A DNA stretch of 64,000 bases, taken from assembly GCA_004794785.1 (NCBI GenBank), contig SJOL01007155.1:458732-522731 (forward strand). Direction: 5' to 3'. Position 1 is the first letter of the stretch. Each line of letters begins with the position of its first letter. This DNA is from Opisthorchis felineus. Lineage: Eukaryota; Platyhelminthes; Trematoda; Opisthorchiida; Opisthorchiidae. This document shows positions 12,401 to 20,400 of the stretch, piece by piece. Made by a program: the position numbers and the translations under genes. Below the pieces are notes generated by a model. It had not been told where the DNA came from, did no database searches, and saw only the letters and a list, made by a program, of their open reading frames with translations.

Positions 12401-12954
12401 ACTGAGAATGCATCATTATAATCAGTCCCCCGTATGAAGATACGTGAATGCTCGAGAAGATAAACCAGATCTACCCACTGAGCGATAAACTGTTGTTTTT
12501 TGCACTGATGCCACTCTCTTTAGGGTGCCCGATTCCACCGTCATTTCTAGGTGGTCGATCCAAAGTTGGCTGTGTTACTTTCAAACAGGTGACAAGAAGC
12601 GCCTACGGTGAAATCCACTGTTAAGTTTCGCAGAAGTTCGGTACCTTGACTCATAATCCGTTGAAATCAGCTTGAATTCAGTTCAATTCTTTCCCACTGA
12701 GAAGGGTTTTTCCGTAACCCATTATAAGAGCACTTTGAGGCAAAACACTAATCTAAAAGGTTACGGGGATGCTGAATTCTTCCGTGAGAAATGAGGATAA
12801 AATCCGAATTATTTTTCTCCAGATTCAGTTTACTATATAAGCAAGCAAATTTCTTCTCTACTTTGACACTAATGTGCGAACCACTGCAAAGGTTGTGGAT
12901 AACCTATGTTTTGTCGAGTTTATCGGCAGCTGACATACTCGACAAGAGTGACAA
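9471..12954. other. Gene-free stretch
   Basis: No recognisable gene. The longest open frame (11278-11661, minus, 127 codons) contains FKCDRCD, like half of a C2H2 zinc finger, but lacks the histidine pair. No tRNA or repeat array seen. Confidence 0.45.
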
Positions 12955-13030
12955 TAGCGAAATACACTGATTTGCAAACCAGTTTGGTTTTCCTGGACAG
13001 TCATGTGGAACCCAGCTGAATCTCTCGTCT
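12955..13030 (+). repeat. Leader fragment of the hammerhead foldback family
   Basis: Blocks GCGAAATACACTGATTTGCA, CAGTTTGG and GGAACCCAGCTGAATCTCTC match the leader of the other copies (for example near 9055-9130 and 16995-17060). No hammerhead arm follows, so this is a truncated insertion or a remnant. Confidence 0.6.
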
Positions 13031-13664
13031 ATAAGAGTCAAAATGCTTTCACCCCCGGTTGCAAGGCAAGAAATGCTTGCTTTTCGCTTGATTTCATTCC
13101 AAAAGCAATCTCAGTATACACTTTTAGCTTGTCTGTTACGAGAGATTGGTATTTAGTTCTGTCCCATATTATTTGTCATGATTAATCATACTGAACAACC
13201 TACCTGTGTGTTCATTGTAACAGGAGGCTATTCGACCGGCAACGATGTGTTTGAATAATGTTAGAGTTGTGCAATATTTTTGCACTTCAATGACTTTCCC
13301 GTTACGTATTTGTCCGGAACAGGGAGCAACCTAATGAATCAAATTGCGCTGACTCCAGGGGGTGCTACTGATAAAATTTTTGGGTAAAATGAAGGATACT
13401 CGATGTTTTCTGTCATATGCGGTTTTCAAATCTTTCTTGGTTCGTCATTTGATAAAAGGGACAAATGTGTTAAGCCGGACATAGTGTGACATGGTAAAGT
13501 ATTATAAACTAATTCGTTTGCATTATTTTCATGCATGCTCCTCTTCCAAAATTCAGTTGTCTTTACAAACCACATCGTTGTCAACTTGAGGAGAGCTTGC
13601 TACAACCCATTTGACTAGTGCTTACATGCCCATCAACTTTCTCCTTCTGAAACCACTTTGGTAG

Positions 13665-13968
13665 GCGAGGCTTTCAAAGAGTGCCTTCCACAAAACCCGA
13701 TCATGAACAGCGTGCAGACTTCAAAACATGGGGCGGAATTGACAACCTACAAATGTCGCCAGCAAATATTACTTCAGCCGACAAAAGTATTCCAGTCCAC
13801 CGGAAAACCTTGAACCCAGAGTGGTGCGAACCCCTCTATTCTAAACCTTTGTCGTCTAAAGGATGGTGTCAAAAATTGTTCACTCCTGACGACTGCAGAA
13901 GTAATTTCGAATCACACTTAAACTGCGGTAACCACTACATCGTATATGTTTGCATGAATATGCATTAG
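13665..13968 (+). CDS. Possible terminal coding exon of unknown gene (low confidence)
   Basis: An open frame runs from a plausible acceptor (ACTTTGGTAG at 13655-13664) to a TAG at 13966-13968, about 100 codons, phase set by the last base of a split codon. The predicted peptide is hydrophilic, with five cysteines in its C-terminal half, and contains a KTLNPEW string like one found in C2 domains; nothing else of a C2 fold can be seen, so this may be chance. Two AATAAA signals follow at 14048 and 14162, so it could be the 3' end of a plus-strand gene convergent with the receptor, whose stop lies 475 bases further on. A donor-like GGTAAC at 13927 would alternatively make it internal. No start codon or upstream exon was identified. 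Frames this long also arise by chance here. Confidence 0.25.
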
Positions 13969-14047
13969 AATTTGCACGCATCTTTCTTCTCTAACCCAGG
14001 TGAGTGCAACCCATCGTTGTCTCTAGTTGGAGCATCCACCATAGACA

Positions 14048-14053
14048 AATAAA
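14048..14053 (+). terminator. Candidate polyadenylation signal AATAAA
   Basis: Exact AATAAA 80 bases after the stop of the possible plus-strand exon ending at 13968. Such hexamers are common in AT-rich DNA; only position makes it a candidate. Confidence 0.25.
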
Positions 14054-14161
14054 AGTACAGGTTTATACATTTTTCAAATCCTACATTCGATCTTAAACTC
14101 TTGTGGTAGGTTTCTTCGAGAAAGCAAAATTTTTACTCGGATCATAGAGTTATGTCAGTAT

Positions 14162-14167
14162 AATAAA
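14162..14167 (+). terminator. Second candidate polyadenylation signal AATAAA
   Basis: Exact AATAAA about 194 bases after the same stop, still outside the convergent receptor gene. Weak evidence on its own. Confidence 0.22.
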
Positions 14168-14442
14168 GACAAAGAAACTGCAGTGGAAAATTATAATAGT
14201 CTGTATAAAATTGGGGTATGTACAACCCAGTGATACAACTAATGTGGAATGAAATACAGAGAGAGGAGGCGCACTCGGAATGAACAGTTATGGTTGCTTG
14301 TCTCTGCGGTTTCGTATAATGTACATGAAATGAAAGCAGCGGAATTTTCTTTTCACATATTCATAGGCAGGATGCGTGAAGGCGATAGCGATCTTTTGAG
14401 TGAAATTTTCGTAAAATGTTGGATTCAGGTAACTCGCAGATT

Positions 14443-15783
14443 TCATCCATTCCCGTTTTGTTGATGGTGAAAACACTTATCGGAGTTGGTTACAAGCGTG
14501 TGATTTTCATCGTTTTCCGATAGGCGAAAGTTTGCAGACATCAGTCGTGGTCCTGTGCGACGAGGAAAGTCCCAGTTGTCCACCACTGGTCGGAATAAGG
14601 ATTTCAGCTTATCCACTTGACATGTGAGAATCCAGATAGCGTGCTCACGAAAACCTTTAGAGGTGAGCAGGTAGATCACAACGTTGAGTGCATAGTGAGA
14701 TGCGCAGAACAAATCAATATATTCTTTTGACATAAGGTTTCCAAAAAACCTATTCCATTCGGGGTCAGTCCTAATGCTTTCATCGTTCATGCAATCATCA
14801 GGCTGAGCCCAGGTGAACTGGGCAAGGTAAACCACACCAGGTGGGACTGCACAAGCAATTAGATAGAATGATAAAATGACCAACATAATGGTAGTGGCAA
14901 TGAAAGCGGAAGATTCTTGTTGTGCCTTGTCTTCAGGCGATTCACCTGCACACACTGAATTACTGCTTAAAGTGCTCGCTTTTCTCAGTTTCAGAAATAA
15001 CTTCGACTGTTTTCTCGTTTGCCTCCGGACTAGCAGTGATGCTTTAGGAGCAGCTCGGCTTCGGATTAAACGCCGCATTTCACGAAGCACAAGAATATTG
15101 AACACTAATGCAGCTAGGGGGACGATCAAAGAAAAGATGATTTCTTGATCAGTTAGAATCCACTGTATGCGTGGATCCCGCAACCATTCCATTCTCATTT
15201 TGCAAACTCCATTCTCGTAGGTCCAAAGCACTGTTTGAAACAACATCGGGACGGCACAGATGAGTAGAAGTATTACGATGGCCAAAACTGCCCTCTGTGG
15301 TGAACATAGTTTATGGCGACGGAACGGGTAGCACACGGCCAGGTAACGTTCCAGAGTGAAACCAAACACAAGGGTTGTGGAATAGTACTGCGCAAACAAC
15401 GTAAGACACTGATAGATTTGACACAACCCGTTGACGGAGGTCACGCCCGGTAAGCCCCAGTAGCGCTCCACGTGATAGTTGACAAGCGTTAGAATTAGAA
15501 TCAAGTCAGCCAGTGCAAGAGCAGACAGATAAATGGCCGATGTACTCTTTCGACGCTGATGCTTCGTTACCCAGATAGCGAAAGATAGAGTGTTACCAAA
15601 TAATCCTATGGTCAGCCAAGTGATCATGACGATTTTGACCACCGTTATAGTTCCAGGCAAGTAGGTCTGCAGGAATATATGTTGCGGAAGTCGTTCGTCA
15701 ATAGACAGGGGCTCCAGACCGGTCTGGTTAAGCTCATAACGTTCTCGACAGGATAAAGGTTGTGTTTCATTTGTAGAATTCAT
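14443..15783 (-). CDS. Class A (rhodopsin-family) G-protein-coupled receptor, probable neuropeptide receptor
   Basis: Single uninterrupted 446-residue frame and the only clear gene here. Seen: an N-terminus with three N-glycosylation sequons (N2, N5, N19) and seven hydrophobic segments at about 44-72, 80-104, 119-149, 163-186, 209-235, 293-322 and 355-377. Class A landmarks are GN at 63-64 in TM1, LAD at 91-93 in TM2, C121 at the start of TM3 with C194 in loop 2 as the expected disulphide, ERY at 145-147 in place of DRY, P222 in TM5 and P314 in TM6. Loop 3 (236-292) is basic; C388 after TM7 could be palmitoylated. Odd: TM6 has CAVP instead of CWxP, TM7 has NVVIY (367-371) instead of NPxxY, and TM4 lacks its usual Trp. 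Known of the family: such receptors sit in the plasma membrane and signal through G proteins. The overall pattern resembles invertebrate peptide receptors; a flatworm-specific orphan class such as PROF1 is possible. Ligand unknown. The ATG has a purine at -3. Confidence 0.93.
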   Translation of the reverse strand: MNSTNETQPLSCRERYELNQTGLEPLSIDERLPQHIFLQTYLPGTITVVKIVMITWLTIGLFGNTLSFAIWVTKHQRRKSTSAIYLSALALADLILILTLVNYHVERYWGLPGVTSVNGLCQIYQCLTLFAQYYSTTLVFGFTLERYLAVCYPFRRHKLCSPQRAVLAIVILLLICAVPMLFQTVLWTYENGVCKMRMEWLRDPRIQWILTDQEIIFSLIVPLAALVFNILVLREMRRLIRSRAAPKASLLVRRQTRKQSKLFLKLRKASTLSSNSVCAGESPEDKAQQESSAFIATTIMLVILSFYLIACAVPPGVVYLAQFTWAQPDDCMNDESIRTDPEWNRFFGNLMSKEYIDLFCASHYALNVVIYLLTSKGFREHAIWILTCQVDKLKSLFRPVVDNWDFPRRTGPRLMSANFRLSENDENHTLVTNSDKCFHHQQNGNG

Positions 15784-15840
15784 TGCTCTTGTTTGCTAGC
15801 TTCTGGATCATTTGGGAGGATGGATGCTAAAAAAACAAAA
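15784..15840 (-). promoter_or_regulatory. Splice acceptor and short 5' UTR ahead of the receptor start codon
   Basis: Reading the minus strand, a T-rich tract ends in AG at 15828-15827, 43 bases before the receptor ATG. This is a textbook 3' splice site, so the mature 5' UTR in this exon would be 15784-15826. It explains why no promoter is evident just upstream: the 5' end is either a separate non-coding exon or, as flatworms are known to do, a trans-spliced leader. The sequence cannot tell these apart. Confidence 0.6.
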
Positions 15841-16132
15841 TAAAAGGGATAGCTCGCAGTACTTGGTAGTGTAAACTTCCATAAATATGAGTTTCATCTA
15901 AAAAATGGCATTGTGTAATAAAGCACCGCTGCCTAAGTCGCAGAAGCGTCTTTTGTGAAGTCATTTGATTTCGTCTGACTGTTCACCAACAGTCGAACTG
16001 CTGGTATTTTCCCCATTTCCTTCCAATTCAGGAAGTTAAATGTGCACTGTGTCGAATCTCCAGCAACCAGTCTGTTGGAAATTAATAGTTTGATTCCTGG
16101 ACAACAAATAAAAACCTACACAACTACAGGAA
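15841..16132. other. Region 5' of the receptor acceptor, nothing recognised
   Basis: This would hold the upstream intron of the receptor gene if its first exon is cis-spliced. I see no exon or promoter here that I can support. Confidence 0.4.
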
Positions 16133-16321
16133 TCATCTGACATTAGTGGCAACCGCCAAAAGCAACCACTTTTCTCCCAAACCAATGAAGTTAGGTGCTG
16201 TCGATTGTAGAAGCTGGTATTTTTGCCAGGGTGTGACAAGGTTTTTAAGCTTCAGGTTACTTGTTCCCCCTGCCACAGAGTACGTACACAAATCATTGAA
16301 ATCGCCGGTGGAAATTATCAT
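16133..16321 (-). pseudogene. CR1/LINE-like endonuclease fragment
   Basis: The 62-codon minus-strand frame begins IISTGDFND and continues with AGGTSNLKLKNLV. GDFN followed by a serine/asparagine-rich turn and a leucine-rich helix is the pattern of the apurinic-endonuclease domain of non-LTR retrotransposons such as CR1, where GDFN(A/D) carries active-site residues. Only this motif region survives and no reverse transcriptase follows. A match by chance cannot be excluded. Confidence 0.4.
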
Positions 16322-16980
16322 GGAATGATGTTATTTCGTTAGCTTCTATTCCACAAAACCGAGACATCCCTCCAGGGATGGGCCCAACCTTGGTGTAATC
16401 AAGGAAATATCGCAAGGTAGATGTCTTAGGTCGCAAGATTAACGGTGGTTTGTATGACAAATGGTTCTACACGGAAAGCTATCTGCATAATCTAATTTGT
16501 AATGGACAATTTTATCCGCAGAAGTCAAGATAACAACCTTTTTGATCACTAAGAAAGATATCGTGTAACTAAAACGAACTCAGAAGACGGCCTGTGAAAG
16601 CTGCGTTACTAGTGACGCTAATAAATGGCTAAGAAGTAATGTTAGTTTTTTTCAGACACTAACGAAATTAGGCGCGTTTTTCAGATCTGCTGGTCAGTGA
16701 AATTTGTCCAAGTGGTTTTGGTTGCATGGCATGGGAGTATTTGGGTCCTTGTTTCATCACAGTTGAAGTAAGGACCTCGAAGATCACTCAAAACATGAAC
16801 TGACAGGTTGAAATATCGATGACCAACCTCAACAACCTGCTAAACATAGTGCGCCACATTGAATCTGTAATCAAGTAGTGCTTAAACTGCTGCGAAAATG
16901 TTGAAATAATCAGTCTCTCTTTAAGTATCATCGCCTGGAACTGCAGAAAGGCATCACATAGAGAAATCACTCAAACTAAG

Positions 16981-16994
16981 TGGTAAGAGCTCTC
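16981..16994 (+). repeat. Target-site duplication, left copy
   Basis: TGGTAAGAGCTCTC, identical in all 14 bases to 17387-17400. It marks the left boundary of the inserted element. Confidence 0.85.
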
Positions 16995-17190
16995 GAGAAA
17001 TATACTCAGTTGCAAATCAATTTGTTTTTTTTTTCACGGAAGACTCAACTGAATCTCCTGTTTATGATATTCTTCAACTGAATGTGCTGCACACAGGCCG
17101 CCTCATGTTTCAGTTGGCACGATATTCGAGATATCGCAGTATATTTTCATGAAGGAAACTAATCACAAGGTTGCTGAAATCTCTTCGACA

Positions 17191-17233
17191 AAACATGACC
17201 GGTTTCGCCCTTCTTGGGGCTCATCAGGTAGGC
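17191..17233 (-). ncRNA. Hammerhead ribozyme, left arm (core intact, stem I weakened)
   Basis: Minus strand: GCCTAC, CTGATGA (rc of 17221-17227), perfect stem II GCCC/GGGC closing loop CAAGAA, GAAA (rc of 17203-17206), CCGGTC with the cleavage base at 17197. All core bases match. The stem I 3' strand is ATGTTT rather than GTGGGT, losing the pair next to the cleavage site, so it may be slower or inactive. Confidence 0.75.
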
Positions 17234-17302
17234 GCAGTCCCCGAGTTTCCATCAACCTTATGTTCTACTTGAACGGAAACTTGACGGAAACTCGGGGAAT
17301 GC

Positions 17303-17345
17303 GTCTACCTGATGAGCCCCAAGAAGAGCGAAACCGGTCGTGGGT
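17303..17345 (+). ncRNA. Hammerhead ribozyme, right arm (near-complete)
   Basis: Stem I 5' strand GTCTAC (17303-17308) pairs with GTGGGT (17340-17345) in six pairs, three of them G-U. Core CTGATGA is 17309-17315. Stem II is GCCC/GAGC (17316-17319 with 17326-17329) with one C-A mismatch and loop CAAGAA. Core GAAA is 17330-17333, followed by CCGGTC with predicted cleavage after C17339. Stem III would be ACCGGT, a palindrome with no loop, which suits pairing between two molecules. Each invariant hammerhead core base is present. Self-cleavage is inferred, not shown. Confidence 0.82.
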
Positions 17346-17386
17346 TGTCGAAGAGCTTTCAGCAACCTTGTGAGTAGTTTCCTTTA

Positions 17387-17400
17387 TGGTAAGAGCTCTC
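17387..17400 (+). repeat. Target-site duplication, right copy
   Basis: Second copy of TGGTAAGAGCTCTC (see 16981-16994). The uninterrupted host site would read straight from 16980 through one copy into 17401. Confidence 0.85.
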
Positions 17401-20400
17401 TTCAGAAAGCATAGGTGACTCTTAAATGCAGATTCAGCTGTCGCACACAACCAGCCGTTTATCTTTTTTCGATGTTGATCGCGGTCCCAAATATGGTCCG
17501 AGTTTGAGTGGACCAATGTGCGTGTGTGAACATTCAGTGCGTCTGTGTCCGTGAATTTTTTTTTGCTTGACGAAACCAGTTCACTAAAATTCGGTTTTCT
17601 TCATTCCAATTTGTATCTAATTTTTGGTCTGACTGTCATGAGCACTCTCATAACTTTTATAGTAGGCTGATGTGACTCTACAAAAAAAGCTGTTCACTGA
17701 CGTGAAGCCCACATCCAACGAAACCCTATGAGTTCTACCTAGAGGATACAAAAATCGATACAATAAAATAATAGGTTCACTCATGGCTCATGTTTTCAAA
17801 AATATGTGACCAACAACACTTTGTTCTGGTGTCCCGTATACAGTATTCTTTCTCTATAACCACTCGTAGAAGCTGGTTGGTGGGGTCCAAATTTGGTGAT
17901 ACTCGTATTCAGGAGAAGCTATGTAATCCCAAGGTTTATTTGGCTGTCAAACGGTATCCAAGCGCTGCATCTTATTTTATGGAAGCTTTTATTTTGTCTG
18001 CATCGGGTATTGTGCTGTACCTACTTGACCCCGTATGATTATAATCCACCCTTTATGGGCAACACAATGAGATGTTACTACGGGCCACGCTGCCTAGTAT
18101 TTAGCAGAGGCTTGATTTGTATTTTAGACGCATACAGTTCACACCAGAGATCAACAGGTAAATGTATTTGCAAAAATAACAACGAAGTTAAACTGAGGAA
18201 AACTCATGGCGAGTAAGAGCACAACTTAGTGGGATAACCATCACAACTCCTTACTTCACACAAATCCATTTCCCACCATGAGTCTGAAGACCAAAGATCA
18301 GTCTATCAAAAAATCCGTGCTAGGTCTGCGAAATCGCCCGTGGTAGATACGAAACTGTGTGAGAATTAACACAGCATGCCTTTGGATGTTGTTGTGGTGG
18401 AACACAAATCAGGACAAGCGGCACAACTTTGTGGGGTTTAGGGCTATTTCGTGGACACCATGCAGCCCTAAAGAATCCAACAGGTCTAGTATGCGTCATT
18501 TTCTGTCATTCTGTAGGGGCTAGAAGAGGATTTTGGCCCACCTTGAAAAAGGCTTCATACGTTAACAGGAAAGCTGAAAATACGGTGGACTCCTTATGAG
18601 GAAAACGATAAGTGTGATCCCATGAAAACACGTACAGCAGTTTCATACATTAAGCCTAGATGCACATCATTGTCGAGTTTCCTGCATCATAAAGATCTTG
18701 AACCGGAAAGTATAGTTACGTTTGTCGTACAGGTACGTATAGGTACGTCTGTCGCAAAAGCCTCAGCTGCCCATCACACTTGAAGCTGACTGCTTGTTTT
18801 TGCGTTAGACATTTTCAAATGCGAGTATCATCAACCTCGGGCAGCAGAAAATTTCGAGACATGTTTTTTCCATCAAAGTGAGTATTATCTATCTAAAAAA
18901 CACCACGAAGCAAAGTTTTATCGTTATTTGTTCACTTATAAATTGGGCTGAGGATAAGTTCTGCAAATATAGATTAAAATACTCACCGCCTTTAATATTT
19001 TATACCTTTAATATGGCAATTTGGACTGGATTAGAGGATGCGCCGTTTTTTGTATGGGGATCTACACTTAGCATATACGCACGTATTCTCAACCACATGG
19101 TGTTTGATGCCTTTTATAAATGTTTGTATACATCAGACACTGTGGATCTGAGTGTCAAATAAATACCTTCGCCAGTAAAATACAGTTCCACCTGTTTATA
19201 TCCCAATTAGCGGGCTATGTAGTCTCACATGGGAAAAAGTCATCATGCAAGAAGTTTCACAAAGTTATCAACGAAGGAGGTAATCCATAAAATGTTCTCG
19301 TTGCACGAAATCTCGATCATCAATCAGTGGCCAAACTTAAAGCCTGTGATTATATCCCTCACAATTACCAAAAGCCCCATAAATACCCTTGAGGTTTTCG
19401 GAAAAAAGAGGGTTTGTTCAAAAGCAAAAGACAGTCAAAAAACGAAAGGCCTACATGTTTTTGAAGGGTCACAATAAAATCTTCACCAGAATTTTTCTGC
19501 AGCTCTGATTAATCCTTGCCGACTCCTCTTCTACTGGTGTGCTTAAAAAGAGGAATGAAGGCGTCCGTCCTCTTACTACAATTAGCATCAACATCAGTTT
19601 CGGCTCGAATATGTCTTGTTCGCTTTTTTGGAAACTGTTCTATGCAAAGTGCCTTAAACGTGTGAGTTTGCCTTATCGTCTTTGTGATGTAGCAAGATTA
19701 ATCAATTTTCATTATACCAAAAGGATCGTCTAAATCTGCTTATCAGAGGAGAGATACGTATAACCTGTAAGGACACTTAAGGTATTTTTACCAGGATGGA
19801 AGTTTAAAAGTGTTTGGGCATTTTGAGACAAAACAGAACGATATATATTTTGTATCCCGTACACAGTATTTTGTGCAATATTTATGATATTGTATTGCAG
19901 ATATGGTTTGGTCGAACAGATATTTCCCGTACGTATATTTTAGGGGTAAAAATCAGTGGCTTTAATTCACGCATGTCTGTAAACTTTGGCCAAAAAGAAA
20001 GGGTCATTTTTTTCCACAAATATCTTGGGTCCCAAAAATGTCAGATTTCGCGTCAATGTCGTTGCTGAATGGTAAGTACATGACACTATATTGAGAAGCT
20101 TTTATGATCAGTGGTCCAGCTAAGTCTCTCAATAACATCAGTTTAACCTGCAGATGTCTGTTTCCTACTCATATATTGATCTTCATATTTTGTCCTCAAG
20201 TTAGGCAGTTAGTAGGCTGCCGAAAATTTGCGTCAGATATATATCTAGTGCCAAATCAAGGAAGCTACCATTTCGTGGTCTTCTTTCCCAAAATTTATGC
20301 AGTGGCAACATGTGAATTTCTTTCAGCACCGTTAACACTGTCATCAGTGGGTGCTGTAAAGTGGTCACAAACCACACTGCTCACTTCGTTATTCTTGTCA

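Larger units (their letters stand above)
16995..17386 (+). mobile_element. Intact 392-bp foldback element carrying two opposed hammerheads (copy 3)
   Basis: The element lies exactly between two 14-base direct repeats. Structure: a leader of about 155 bases (16995-17149) with AACTGAATCTCC and GATATTCGAGATATCGCAG; left arm 17150-17255; spacer of about 25 bases with TTATGTTCTACTTGAAC; right arm 17281-17386. The arms are inverted copies of about 106 bases, close to 90 percent identical by eye. The left arm encodes a hammerhead on the minus strand and the right arm one on the plus strand. There is no coding frame of its own. Penelope-like elements are known to carry hammerheads in their terminal repeats and to leave inverted tails, so a solo Penelope terminal repeat with inverted tail is the leading interpretation; a retrozyme-like non-autonomous element is the alternative. 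Confidence 0.85.

Noticed and set aside
14876..15148. 90-codon plus-strand frame
   Set aside because: Antisense shadow of the receptor gene.
17149..17516. Two overlapping frames of 74 and 83 codons on opposite strands
   Set aside because: They are the two inverted ribozyme arms translated; near-identical peptides result from the palindrome.
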